Of a stretch of DNA of 64,000 nucleotides, positions 47,973-60,385 are shown piece after piece. Position numbers and translations under genes: made by a program. Below the pieces are notes generated by a model. That model saw nothing but the letters and a program-made list of their open reading frames with translations. It was not told the origin of the DNA and did not search any database. Location of the stretch: assembly GCA_025991245.1 (NCBI GenBank), contig BQMJ01000010.1, positions 243,304 through 307,303 of the forward strand. The letters are read 5' to 3'. The number at the start of each line of letters is the position of its first letter. Positions within the stretch are counted from its first letter, which is position 1. The stretch comes from Galdieria partita. Taxonomy: Eukaryota; Rhodophyta; Bangiophyceae; Galdieriales; Galdieriaceae.

Positions 47973-48703
47973 GATGATGGCAGTTTTCAACCTTCTGTTG
48001 ACAGACTTGAAGAATTCACCAAAGTTGCGATATATGAGCTAGTTGACTGGGAATTAGATAAAGCTTTGTAACTATTTGAGTGCTTCACCAGTTGATATGT
48101 TTCCAAAATGCAACAGATATTTTTCCAACTTTGAGTTTTGGCGTTGCGTTTTAGAATATATTTGGAGAATAGCCAACTTTGAAAGTTTACATGAGAGTAT
48201 GGTTTAATAGAACTATTGTAGATGCGTCTGTGTTTTTTATCAGAGAAACTCTGAGGGAATTAGAATCGAGAGTGAGTCCAGGTACTAGCTTCATAACGTG
48301 TTGAAGTATTCTGGGTACAGTTGAAGAGTTTATGACTGAGTTGCTTCTTTCTTCCCTTTTTGCTTTTCTCTGTTGGGTTTACTAGTGTAGGCAATTCTTT
48401 TTCTTGGAAAGCCACCCTTGACAACTCAGTTATGTTTCTCCAACTTTAGAGTGTTCTAGTGTTTCCAGAATTTCTGTGGTAGATTGTTGACTTTTGTGAA
48501 ACTTAGACTGTTTGAAACTTTGCTCTGTTCTAAGAGAATGACTGACTACGGGTCTGGGCTGGTGACTGTTAGTGTCAAGGGACAAAACAAGGCAAGGTTT
48601 TTGCAACGACACTTACTATGTGAGTCGTGACGCTCTGCCATTATGGACAGTTTTCATATATAGCTTTTATACAAAATAGAAAGAGTCAACGACTGATTCT
48701 TTA
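47973..48703 (+). repeat. Subtelomeric direct repeat A (about 0.7 kb)
   Basis: Aligns end to end with copy B at 52892-53602 in the same orientation, with many substitutions and small indels. Shared landmarks are GATGATGGCAG, ATGAGCTAGTTGACTGGGAA, TTGAGTTTTGGCGTTGC, ATCAGAGAAACTCTGAGG, GTGTAGGCAATTCTTT, AAGCCACCCTT and TTTTATACAAAATAGAAAGA. The last 290 bp also resemble a more diverged copy C at 49441-49755. No open frame is conserved across the copies. Confidence 0.8.
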
Positions 48704-48715
48704 GCTAATCATGTC

Positions 48716-48757
48716 CAACAGGAACAAGTCAACTTCTTCACTGGTGGATCAAATATA
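48716..48757 (-). pseudogene. Short fragment related to the Crinkler/RHS-like gene
   Basis: About 42 bp (TCCAACAGGAACAAGTCAAC and following) match about 50889-50930 inside the intact NTPase gene with about six differences. It lies directly after repeat A. It corresponds to the segment just before the nuclease-like core. Too short to say more. Confidence 0.45.
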
Positions 48758-48759
48758 AG

Positions 48760-50326
48760 TGGACGAGGTGTTGAAATCGCGAATTTTCCTGATAACGATG
48801 AAAACAGTTTTTCCTTTTCACAAGTATAACATAGAACGAACTTCTTTGTTATTTATATTCTCAAACGATGATTGAACATATTTCATGTTGAAATGTAAAT
48901 TTTAAGAAAAACGTTGCCTAGTTTTCTTTAGATACTGACCATTATAACGTCTACCCCATTCATTATAATAATACTTTTAGTTTAAAAGATTAGAGATATT
49001 ATAAAAAGAAGGGAAGAAAGGAAGACTTCTTCTGCATGGGACTTCATAGAGAAGCTGAAAGGTGTAAATCTATTTCATAGAAAATTGGACTATAATTCAT
49101 TCTCCCAAAGACACAACTTATCCACAAGGCCACTATATTTCAAGCTGTCAGTTTCATTGACAACTCGATTTCTGTTGGTTTGCTTGATGTGATGTCGAAA
49201 TACATTTGTAGCAAATGTAAACAGTTTGACTGTTCTAGTAAACATTAGGAAGCTTTTCTTTAGGTTGTCGAGGCAACAAGATAGTGCAACAATTGAAACA
49301 TAGCTAAATTTCAACTTTAGCTTGTTTCACGTCTTGTTCAAGTAGTTTGGAAGTATTTTAAAAATACCTCATTCAGTTGTTGCTTTTCCTCATTCTTGCA
49401 TTATATGACTGTTTTACCAGGGCAGACAAGATTTGAAGTAACGCTTGACAACTCATTTAGGTTTCTCTACTATTCAAATGCTCTTAGCTTTTCCAGAATT
49501 GTCTACAGTTGACTTTTGATACTTGGAGTGTACCATTTTTGAAGTTTTCAAGACTTTTTCATTGTGTATAGAGAGTAATGGAAACTAGACTACACGTTGT
49601 TGACTGTTGTTGGATTGTTTTATTTGTCAAGATCAATTCACGGAGCATTGTCTTCATATTGTTACTTATTATGTGAGTTCCAATAATATGATGTCATTGA
49701 GAGTTTTCCTAGACGGGCTGACAAAGTAGATAGAGTCAATAATTGATCCTACATTTCTTTGCAATTCAGTTATATACTCTATGGACTATGAAACACTTGT
49801 TCTGTAAGTAAGTTGATTGAAAAGATGAATATTTGTTTTTTATCAACATAATTGTCTTCAAAATGACAACTTATGTGTCTTTGCTGACAGGTGCTTGGTT
49901 CTCTTTGTGATCGATGATTTCTCCTCCAACAATTTCATTAGCAAAGAATCATTTATCTGACAGACTTTAAGAGCTTCCTAAATACTTTCTGAATGATCGT
50001 TTGGCTGAAAAGCATGTCTCCATGTTTGAAACAAGGTAATTCTATACAACTGGCGATATCCAATAAAGACGCTCTCCAAAGCTGCTTACTTGAAATTTAG
50101 GTTGTGTGTTGATTTTCATCCAATGTGCTAAAAATGACTTTGTTTAGGATATATACATCTTCTACTATTGCAAACCAGTCATCCATATCAGACTTTCTGC
50201 TTCCACAATGATTCATCATTGGCTCTCCAGTCAAGCAAATAAAATATTAAAACATATCATTTATCATAGTCTTTGTAAATCATAAAGCTCTAAACAACTT
50301 TGCTTCCATCAAAGGATCGTAAAACA
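48760..50326. other. AT-rich interval with diverged repeat copy C, no gene seen
   Basis: Contains copy C (49441-49755) of the A/B repeat, recognisable from CTTGACAACTCATTTAGG, TATTATGTGAGTTCC and AGATAGAGTCAATAATTGAT. A short stretch near 49070-49140 matches 45805-45890. Otherwise frames are broken. This is the 3' flank of the NTPase gene. Confidence 0.5.
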
Positions 50327-52734
50327 TCACTTTTCACTTTCCAACAAAACTCGAAATCTCTCAGAAAAGCCTTCACTACAAAGAAACTCAGTATAGTCTG
50401 GTACTGATAAACTACCTTTGGCCTCCTTAAATGGTAATGGAGTAACATAGACAATACTTATGCAGTCTCGCCAATCAACACCTTTGGAATCCAATAAACG
50501 AAAATCTACAATCCTTCCAGAATCATCTTCTTCTAACGTGATGGTAAACTCTTCATTCAGAATCAAACCAATTAAGCTCAGTAACTGAGGCTTGTCTGTT
50601 ACTTTCACTCGTCTCCTCTTCTTATTACGTTTCTGGCCACTTTGGAAACTTGACATTGATCCTTGTTTGCTCTTTGACCTACTAGTTAATAAGTTAGCCG
50701 ATTCTGAAGTATTCCATGCATCTTTCTTGAAAGAAGGTGGCAAAAAGGAGTTTTCGATAGCAGCAGAGTCACGATTATGGCTGTAAAATGAAGATATAGA
50801 TACTTGAAAAAAATATATATGCCATTGAGAATTCACAATATCCACAAAAATATAGTCAAATCGAGGATGTCGTTCTGCCAGTAATATCCAACAGGAATGA
50901 GTAAACTTCTTCATCGGAGGATCAAATTCATCTCTAATCAACCGAACCCAACTATGACAAGATAAACTCAAGTTCCTATAGGGTTTGCTATCGGAACGGA
51001 TGGTCACTTCTTCTGTTCTATTGATAAACCACAAAAAGAATAACTTTTCAAAAGTTTGCCTTCGTGTGCCCGGATCACTTCGATAACGTTCGAACAATTC
51101 AGCCAAGTAATTCTCGGAAGCATATCTTTCAAGGAAAGAGGATAACACGATGTCACGTGCAACGCTGTTATAAAAGCGTAAGTAGACTTCGTCAACCACA
51201 ACTAATAAACCTCGATCTCGATATGCTCCGTCTGCAACCGTAATATTGGGTTTATTCCTATCCATGAATAGCTTATAAAGCATAGAATCAAATCCGCTCT
51301 TTTCTCTTTCAGACCTAAGTCCATCAAGATAGTCATTGTGGCTTCTTGTCATTTCAGAATATAAATTCGAGGATAAGCGTGTCTTTAGAGTTTCGAAATT
51401 AGCATCAGGACGAGTTTTGGCAAGATTTACCATTTTGGCTATCATTCTAGGCACCAACCCAGTAAGTTCGACCATTTCGTCTGAATGTTGACGAAGAATG
51501 GGTGGATAATCAGGTAAATCTTGCCACAAGTCAAACTCTTTGAAACTTAAAGGCTCCAAATAGTGTTTAACATTTTCATAACCACTAGGCAAATTATCTT
51601 CAAATTGATGATGCTGTGAACCTGCAATAAGAACTCCACAATAAGGCTACTCAAGTAAATTAAAGAAGTCATTATAAAAAAGAAAAAGCCATTACTTACT
51701 GTATTCATCATTGCCAATTTGGTATAAAGGCGAAAGAAATTTGGCCACGTGTTTGTTTTATTGCCAAACTCGCTCCACAACGCATTATGTTCATCTACAA
51801 TCAACATATTGCGCGGTGCAAGCAGCATCATAAAGCGACGAATAGCGAAAGCTAGATTCAAATCTTTGCTTTTGATACAAAAATATATCACATGCTTAAG
51901 AGGAGCGCCGTTCAAAACCTCGTAGTCCCGTGACTGAAAACTCCTCAACTCGTCTAGAATGGAGGAATTCATGAATAGCAGCATTTTCAAGTAAAGAGGT
52001 ACCACTTCAGTTATCACCCTATCGTCCCCTAACCAGGCCTCTGCGTTTCCAATATACTGCAGTGGAATCCTGCAATACCGTGAGAAAACAGCGGCCAAGT
52101 AGAGATCTACACTCTTTCCTAGACCACTTGCTGCAGAAACTATGATCTGTTGGGGTGGGAGGTCGGGAGCTCTTCCACCAAGACTTTCAATGTGTCCATT
52201 CCACCTCTTGATAAACTCTTGTCTGAGAAAGACTCTGGAGATCCCATCAGGACTTGGTTGAACTGGGAAATCTTTGGGAAACTGCTTGGGAACAAGCAAC
52301 GGTGCTATTTCTTCAAAAGTATCTTCTCCAACTTTGAAAACTTTACCTCCTACTTGTACCTTCTCTCCAATAACTGACGCGACAGTTTTGAACAAACACT
52401 CTTGTGGAAGATCAGGTAGGTTTGTCAACCACATATTGCTAAACTTTTCGTCAATTTTAAAATCGTCTTGTACAAATATCTCTCTAAAGTCAATATGTCT
52501 TTTATTATCTCTGCCACGACCATTTATGACTGAAGCAAGAATAACTCTTCGACAACCAAAACCCGGACGTTTCTTGTCAAAACAAGACAACGGTTTTGTA
52601 AAACTTCTACTCCATAAATGACACTCTTTGGTTCCACAAAACACCTTAGTTTGGAATGGATACTGAACATTGGCTGGGGAAAGACACGTAGAATGAAACG
52701 AAAAAGCAAAGCAACCAACAAGCATTGCAACCAT
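50327..52734 (-). CDS. Crinkler/RHS-like P-loop NTPase with C-terminal nuclease-like region
   Basis: Exons 52734-51700 and 51646-50327 flank a 53-nt intron and give 784 residues. Residues 1-25 are hydrophobic and could be a signal or transit peptide. The NTPase part has Walker A ASGLGKS (202-208), a YIGNAEAWL strand (228-235), Walker B MLIVDEHNALW (310-320) and the splice-restored sensor-like VLIAGSQHH (351-358), followed by YLEPLSFKEFDLW. This order is that of the Crinkler/RHS NTPase module. Near the C-terminus PRFDYIFVD (606-614) and YFFQVSIS (about 623-630) resemble the D...QVS core of the restriction-endonuclease-like domain of that class. KRNKKRRRVK (684-693) is a likely nuclear localisation signal. 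No usual Crinkler header is seen. An archaeal-type ATPase_2 is the main alternative. The gene is intact, with normal splice sites. Confidence 0.7.
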
Positions 52735-52891
52735 CCAACCATCTCAAAATAACAATGTGACAATTGCTTTAGAGCCAATCAATCATGGCGATGGATTTAT
52801 ATAGTGTGAGCCAACTGACTTGTTGTTTGCAAACAAAGAAAACCCTACAAGTTTCACAAAGTTTAACTAAATATGTTTGAGTTTACGGAGA
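52735..52891 (-). promoter_or_regulatory. Probable promoter region of the NTPase gene
   Basis: The 157 bp between the ATG and repeat B. It contains a TATATAGTGTG stretch about 65 bp upstream of the ATG on the gene's opposite strand (TATA-like on both strands). Function is inferred from position only. Confidence 0.25.
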
Positions 52892-53602
52892 GATGATGGC
52901 AGCTTTCAACCTTCTGTTGACCTACTTGAAGAAATCACCAAAGTGGCACTATATGAGCTAGTTGACTGGGAATTATATAAAGCTTTATGAATGTTTGAGT
53001 GCTTGACCAGTTTATATGTTTCCAAATTGTACAACAGATTTTTTAACAACTTTGAGTTTTGGCGTTGCTTTTTAGAATATGGAGAATAGCCAAGTTTGAA
53101 AGTTTTCGTGAGAGTGGGGTTTTAATAGAACTGTTGTAGATCCGTCTGTGTTGTTTATCAGAGAAACTCTGAGGAAAATAGAGAGTCGTGGTACTACATA
53201 GCGTGTTCAAGTATTCTGGGTATAGTCGAAAAGTTTCTGAATTGCTACTTTCTTCCCCGTTTGTTTCTCTATGTTGGTTTAACCAGTGTAGGCAATTCTT
53301 TGTCTTGGAAAGCCACCCTTCACAATTTGGGTATGTTTCTCTAACTTTGGAGTGCTCTAGTGTTTCTAGAATTTTCCCTGGTAGATTGTTGAATTTTGTG
53401 AAACATAGACTGTTTGAAACTTTGCTCGGTTCAAAGAGAGTGACGGGCTGAGTGTCTGTGTTTTTTATTGTTGTTGCAAGAGACAAACAAGGCAAGGTTC
53501 TTGCAACGATACTTATCATTTGAGTCGTGACACTATGCTATATGAATAGTTTTCATACATTGCTTTTATACAAAATAGAAAGAGTCAACAACTAATTCTT
53601 TA
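52892..53602 (+). repeat. Subtelomeric direct repeat B (about 0.7 kb)
   Basis: Second copy of the repeat at 47973-48703, same orientation, lying about 160 bp upstream of the start of the NTPase gene. A 159-codon open frame on the minus strand (53043-53519) is present here but is broken by stops in copy A, so it is not taken as a gene. The repeat ends do not show TG...CA termini or obvious target duplications, so a long terminal repeat is not supported. Confidence 0.8.
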
Positions 53603-54505
53603 TTTTCGCAATTGAATTATACAAAAGTAGAATATGCGATACTTGGTCTATGTATTCAAGCTTTTTTAGAAACTTGACTAGATTCTTTATCAACATACTT
53701 GTAGGCAAAATACAAATTATACATGTGTAACTTCCAATGTTTACTTGAATCACGTTTTGTTGATAATTGAAATACTCGACCAGAGTGTATCAACTCAAAT
53801 CTGCAAAAGTCTAAAAACTCATGGTCCTTCAAGTTGCAAACAGTTCAGCTAGACATTTATCGGCACAAGTGTTCAGTCTACTTGCCGAAATTTCTCTATG
53901 ACAACTTGGCGACTACGCACCAACTCGTTCCAAGTTGTAGGAAACACGCCCTTCTTCTTGAAAGTGGCAGATTATACTTTCTTGAAATGTGATTCCTATC
54001 GACTAGAGCTCAATGTTCTCCAAAATAACTTGAAACCAGTAAATCTCCAAGGTAAATAACAAAGGTGAGTTTATCTCACTATACAATGGCGGGCCTTTCT
54101 CTCGGAGGTATGCCGACACTCATTCTAGCACAACGGTTCTCTTCAAATAATGCAACTTTAGAGAATCAATAGTATTCTAGGTAAACCCTTGAGTGGAAGG
54201 TTCCCTTGGAAAGTGTTGACTAGGTACGTATGAAACTATATGGCGTGTGCACTTTTGACGTACTCGAAGAGCTCTTCAACGTCACCTTTCCCAATCTCTC
54301 TTTGTGATTGCTTTGCTAACACAACTTTGGCTGTAGTTGCTTTGTTAGCACCTGTTTTGAAGTGTATAAAGTTGTTCTTTTTTAATGAAACTTTAAATAG
54401 TTGAATTTAGAGAAGAACTTTTTAGTACGACCAAACTTTGAGGTTTTATGATTTCGCACTTTTTGAAATACCAACCAAGGCCCGGTTTGGTTTGTTCGTT
54501 TCCTG
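53603..54505. other. Subtelomeric interval without recognised gene
   Basis: About 0.9 kb between repeat B and the pseudogene. It is less AT-rich than the flanks and may contain further decayed parts of the NTPase paralogue, but no motif could be placed with confidence. Confidence 0.4.
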
Positions 54506-54905
54506 TCAACGACTTGACTTGAACCTCAAAGTCGCTTCCAAGTTCCTGTCGAATGCTACGTAGGTTCTGTTCAAGAGAATTGTTGATCTTAATTCCTTGA
54601 CTCTTTTAAGACAGTGACCTTGCGGATTACTGGGGAAGCAGTAGGACAAAGGCTCCAAATGGTCTTTGAGGTTGAACCCTTGCGGCGATACAGTCTCGTA
54701 ATGTAAGCTGGTTTTTGAAGTTGAATTGAACTGTTGTCCTGTGAACAATAGATGAGGACTCTCTCTTGTGGAACAATTACCAAGATCGTTTGTAACAATC
54801 GAAGTATATTCTGAGTTGGTTATCTTTGGTTCTTTACAAAAACGATTCTTGTCATTGTCAGTTTTTGTCTATTGAGAATCTATTGTCCAAATGGAGAGGG
54901 GAGAT
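54506..54905 (-). pseudogene. Decayed Crinkler/RHS-like NTPase paralogue fragment
   Basis: The minus strand carries pieces related to residues about 330-400 of the intact gene product. One frame has QNILRLLQTILVIVPQERVL (compare FFRLYTKLAMMNT then VLIAGSQ). After a frameshift another frame has GFNLKDHLEPLS (compare YENVKHYLEPLS). Stops and the frameshift rule out a working gene. The same segment in a more decayed state lies at 47440-47950. Walker motifs were not found here. Confidence 0.6.
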
Positions 54906-57900
54906 TGGCTCGTGGCAACTCAACTGCGCAGTTCAACTGTGAGTTGCTGTTTCGAAAACGGACGTGAACAGAGTTTGTACACCCACTTTGAAGCATCTTT
55001 ACATCGTTGTTTGCTAATCTTACTTGACGAGGTCACTTGAAGGATGCAAATTCGAAACAAGACTTGGAAGAAAAAGAGTGTCTGATGGGAAAAACTTTCA
55101 CAAAAGAGAGGCTTCGCAACTCATCGGCATAGTGTATGTTTGGAATAGCTACCGTAGTCTTTTGTGCTCAAGTCTATAAATACTTAGCAGTTGACAGTTT
55201 GTGAGACACAGTTTTGGAAAGGATATTGTTTGAATAGTATTACTGTTGGCACTTAAATAGCCCTGTCTTTCTATTGGGAAATCACAATCAACTATACAAC
55301 GTATAATTCTGTAAAAAGGCTGACAAGCACAAAGTATACAAACTGACAACTATCCACGAATTTATAAATACATTGCTCATTTTAGACAGCGATTCTTTCT
55401 GCATATTAAATTACTCGACTAAGCAACATTCCTAGATATGTGCAAGATATTCCAGGATCTTCCTACGTTACAAAGCAAAATTGAGCAAGACATGAATATT
55501 TTGTTCTTGATGCCCTGTTTACTTGAACGATCGATCTTCATACTGGTGGGTATGGTTGCCAAAATGTTATTTTCGTAGAAGTCTAGCGTCCGCGAATGAA
55601 TACACGCTGAATTTCGTGACTAGTTAATTATACAAGAAGAACTCTCGCCAACATTTGGATTGTCATAATGATAAAAATGTCTGAAAGGCAAGGAATTTTT
55701 TCTATTCAATTGATAATAAAAAGTGTACACTACACGTAATTTCTTTTATAGACAAACTACCTTGTCATTTATATACAAACGAGAAAGACTTTTAGCCAAG
55801 AAAGAAAGACAAACACCAACTGCAATACACAGTACCAAAAAGAACCATTATAGAAGGAAAATACAATTGATAACATCGAAGAAATCGAATCTTGGCAATT
55901 TGCATATGCTTTAACCCAGCTCAGGAGAGGCGAGAAACTCAACGTTTAGCCACTTTGAGTCACCAAGGTGTAAACAGAGAGACTTCAAAGAATCAACACA
56001 AATTCTTAAAAAAAGGCAAAGACTAGAATTGACCATTCAAGTTTTACCAATCAGCCAATCAGAATTATTCATAATTGGACAGAGCTGGGGCCAATGCAGT
56101 AGAGCTATTACCCAACGCCAAAAAAAGAAAGTTCTCGTATCGCTTCATAAGAAAAACTTTATTATGAAGAACAACTATACAAAAATTCTTCTAAGACCAG
56201 AGTTAAAAGAAAAGTTTCAAACAACCCAATATCAATCAAAACAATAAATAGAGATGCAATCCAATTGACATGAGAAGCTTTATTTATCACAGAAACTTAT
56301 TGAAGACAACATGTACTTGTGAGAGTTCCACATAGAATATTCAAATGAAAAGAGAAAAAAACTTAAAAATTTCTGGCAACAACAATATTAGCTCAAAACA
56401 AACTACTCTGCCAAAACAAGGACAAACACAATCAAATTTCTAAATTACAGGGTATCTAAGAGAAGAAAAAGTTTACGAATTTTATACAACCCAGTGCCGA
56501 ATCAAAACAATTAGGAAAACATATAAAAGCGGACCATACAAAAAGTTCAGAATAAAATACATTAAAACTATAAAGTTGTCTATGATACACAATGCTGAAA
56601 TCATTTCCAATTACACTGTGATGTGAAAGAGGAAAGAGATTAACATCAAAAACACCAAAAGTAGTAACTGGAAAATATTACATATTCAAAAACCATACAC
56701 ACTCAACAAGAAGAAATGGAATTTTACAAAGAAACCTCTATTCTTTACAAGAGACTAAATTAGAAAGTGATATCTATGAAAACAACATTAGCAAATAATA
56801 TATAGAACCTTAGAAGATTGTGTTGCAATTGAAAACCTTGTTGCATTGTAGATTTTACTAGGCTGAATTAGGATCCAAGCTGGGTCGTTGGGAAATCCAG
56901 TAAGAAGCTATTTGAGTTCACATGAGGGTTCATTGATTCATTTCCCCTCACTTTCCTCTATTGCCTTTTGGCTGTCATGGGCTATGTTTTGTTCTACGTA
57001 GCCAATTCTCGACAAAATTCAAAAACTTTTCGAAATTTTTTTAAAGCAGATATTTGTGGAAAAAAAGTTGTAGAAATTGATTTGTATATACTAATTTGTG
57101 TTTTCTTGTTTCATATGAACTTTTTCACGATTAGCCAAGAGTAAGCTCCAACTGTCTAAAAATGGCTAGAGTGCTATTTATTTGTAAATATAAAAATGAC
57201 TAGTGGTGGGTCGAAATCAACAGAAATGAAGGAGTAAACGATTCGAACTTACCAAGCTTTTCTTTAATACTCCATTGTCCTCTGGAAAAGTTGAGGAAAG
57301 ACCAACGATTGATTGAAAATCTCTATGGTGCATTTTTGCATACATGACATAGTTGGAAATTTTTGAGCCAGTTTGCAAGTACACTAGAATATTTACAAGT
57401 AGAGCTTCTCCTGCAACTTCGCAAGTGTCACAGTATTTCAAGTTGTGTCACTAACATAGACATCTAGTCTCAATCTTGCTCTTGCTTCCTATTAAAGCAT
57501 AGAAATGAATTTGTGCCTCTGTACAACACATTTTTTTGATTTCGATTGACCAAGTATCGATTTGGACGCTAGATAAGTATGAAAAGCAAAACGCATTGAA
57601 AGTTCTTATGGAAATCATGGAAGAAATTGAATTTCGATTGGAGGTGTTCCCAAACAAAGAGTTCCAAATAGAAAATTCTAGAGAAAAGAGCTAGAAAGAA
57701 GCCAAAATGTTATGCAATGCATAGTAAAAGACTAAAAAAGTATTAAAAGCTAAGAGAGCAAGGAAGGAGAAATTGATTGTAGAGAAAAAGAGTGATAGTA
57801 CAATATGACCAATAATGAAAAATGCCACTCAGTGATATAATTTTCTAATAGTTATAGCGCAAAGTATAGACCAGGTAGATATAAAGCAAGAAGAAAGAGG

Positions 57901-60094
57901 AAGAACAGTAGACATGATGGAACATTTACGTCGTCATTGTTAACTGTTTCGTTCAGTTGAAGGCTTTTTTATGGCATATTTTTGGTCTGGATTACTTTTG
58001 GGTCAATATGTATACCATCAACAAAGCAGCATTATAGTATACGAGATACTCACAGAATAAAATAAGGAGTATACAATGATCCCAAGAAAGTAAAAACTGT
58101 TTTGCCAAATTGCTAAGTGAAAGATAAGACAGCAGAAAGCAACCATAAGGCAAAACAAGGTTGTACTTTTCAAACCACTGTCAGTGAATCGAAAAGGGCT
58201 CTGATACGGGAGATGCAAGAAACGGAGCCATTTTAGTTTCGCAACATTTCAAATACATAGTGAATTATGTTAGCTCCAAACAAATGAAAACGTTTCCCCA
58301 AAACAAGTACTAGAGAAAATTCATGAAAGTCAAAAGCGGTACACGAGTATGCTAGGGGATGAAGATTTCATAGGCGACGATGAATTGCCACGAATGGATC
58401 AACAAACAAAACAAAACTTCAAAACTACAAAATATGAAAGTAACAAGGTAAGTCAAAATATGTGAATCATTAAATAATTCTTTGCTTTATAACGTTGGTT
58501 TCACGAGAACATAATTCATTGAAGGAAAGCGCATGACGTATGTCAGAGGATATTGGACAATTCTTTTTTTATTAGAGCGTTGTAACGTTTCTTTCTTTCG
58601 TACACATATAGACTAATAAATGAACGATACAGATAGCGATTTTGAAAATAAGCCATAGAGAAAAGAAAGACAGTAAGAGAAATAGAATCTCTAGAAAGTT
58701 GAAGGATTCTCATATACTACTTGTCTTTATTGAATAAGTATATCTCTAATTGTTTTCTTCAACGGACATTGATCGATAATGCAAAAGATAGTAAGATGAA
58801 GTGTTCAAAATGCATGTTCAACGAAAAACCTACTATATTCTCATTCGGAAACAATCCAGTACTTATGTCAAATTGAAATACTTAAAGGAAATTTTATATA
58901 TTTAAGAAGGAGAGAAACAAAAACAACAGGATGATTTCAAAGAACAAGAAAGAAAATGCAACGAATTCATGGAGGAAAAGTGTTTCTTAAGAGATATGTT
59001 TCAATACAAGCTGTCATTCAAAGCATAGTCAAACTGACATAAAGCATATAATATCCAAGATGCTACAGACCAACATTGAACTTTTGTGGCTAGATTGCTA
59101 ACGGTTCAATTCATTTGAGGCCTTTTATGAGAAGATGTGGCTTGCTTTGTCTTCACTATATGTATCAACAGTACAATTCGTGTATATTTTTATGCCGACA
59201 ATCATAAAATAGAACAGAATGAATCCAATTACCATAAGAAAGCAAAAAAAATTTTTTTTTACAAAAAAGGTGTCTGATAAGAGATACCACATAGTAAAAA
59301 CCGACAGTTGCAAGATTCGACTTTTCGAAAAACTATCGCTTTTCAATATCAAAAACGACTATAGTGAAACAAGCCATGCAATACGTTAGGTGTAAGAATT
59401 TCCAGAATTAGATTTCGCAATATATCAAATTCATAACCAAATTGCTCAGCTCCCCAAAAAATTAAAAACTTCAATAAAAGTGAAACAAATGAAACAATTG
59501 GATATCGCTTACATACAATATAAATACAACTGTGGGGGTGATTCCAAAAAGATTTCATAGGAAGAATTATTTTGTCACTCGAAATAAATTAGCAAAATCA
59601 CTAAAATCTTGAAGAATCTTGACACAATTTCACAAGTATGTGACCGAGTCTAAACCACTTAATTTTATACTCTATTACATTCTTTTACGACGACCTAGTG
59701 AATTGAGAAAAACACATGCCTTTTAGAAAAAGGAATGAAAAGTCGTGTGGTTTCAAATAAAAAAAAATTGTTTTTCTGAAATTATCCACGGTCTATTAGA
59801 AGAGCAATAAAAATATCGTCTCGAATAGAGTCTATGAAAAAAGGAAGAATTTAGGGAGGTCGACCCAAGTGAAAAAATTATAGAATTTCAATCCATTATT
59901 TGTCCTTTATGGCATCCGTACTTCTAGTTGTTCTCAGGAGTAAGCAGTAGGTGACAATGTGAAATTTAGTAAAAAGAAAAGTAGAACAAATCTGCATATC
60001 AAAAAAAATCAATGTATTCTCACCTCGAACATTTTAGTACATAGGTGAAATAGAACCTAAAAAAGCTTCATTACACATTCAAGGGTTATAAGAC
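54906..60094. other. AT-rich subtelomeric DNA, no gene seen
   Basis: About 5.2 kb, strongly A/T-rich with many poly-A and poly-T runs and short frames only. No tRNA, splice-consistent exons or transposon motifs were recognised. Two stretches, about 57950-58215 and 59090-59350, resemble each other loosely (both hold a hydrophobic minus-strand frame), suggesting another old repeat. A small imperfect palindrome occurs at about 54915-54945. Confidence 0.5.
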
Positions 60095-60385
60095 ATAAAA
60101 CACAAAAGGAAAACAGACAGTAGTACTAGAAGAAAAAGGATAAAGAAAGTCAACGTTTTGAAATGTGAACAAAGAGCCTAAACGACGATTGAATCTCCTA
60201 ATTCAGTCATTCTTATAAAATAGCAATTGAGCAAGAATCCAGGGCATACGAATACACAAATGAAGAGCCAATAAAGTGATTCAGAATTTGACATTGTTGA
60301 GAATAGATAAATGGCGGCTAGAAAACTTTACCAAAACACGAAGTTTTGCTTTCGAGAATCCAAGAATAGCATAAGCATTGTTTAC
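60095..60385 (+). repeat. Dispersed subtelomeric repeat E, copy 2
   Basis: Partner of 46715-47000, about 13.4 kb away, same orientation. Order of shared blocks is the same and both copies are non-coding. Identity looks roughly 65-75% by eye. Confidence 0.6.

Noticed and set aside
53043-53519. 159-codon minus-strand open frame inside repeat B
   Set aside because: The matching part of repeat A is interrupted by stops and only short pieces are shared. No motif or splice context is seen.
47973-53602. LTR retrotransposon with repeats A and B as long terminal repeats
   Set aside because: The enclosed gene has no gag, reverse transcriptase or integrase motifs, the repeat ends lack TG...CA, no target duplication is visible and the copies are strongly diverged.
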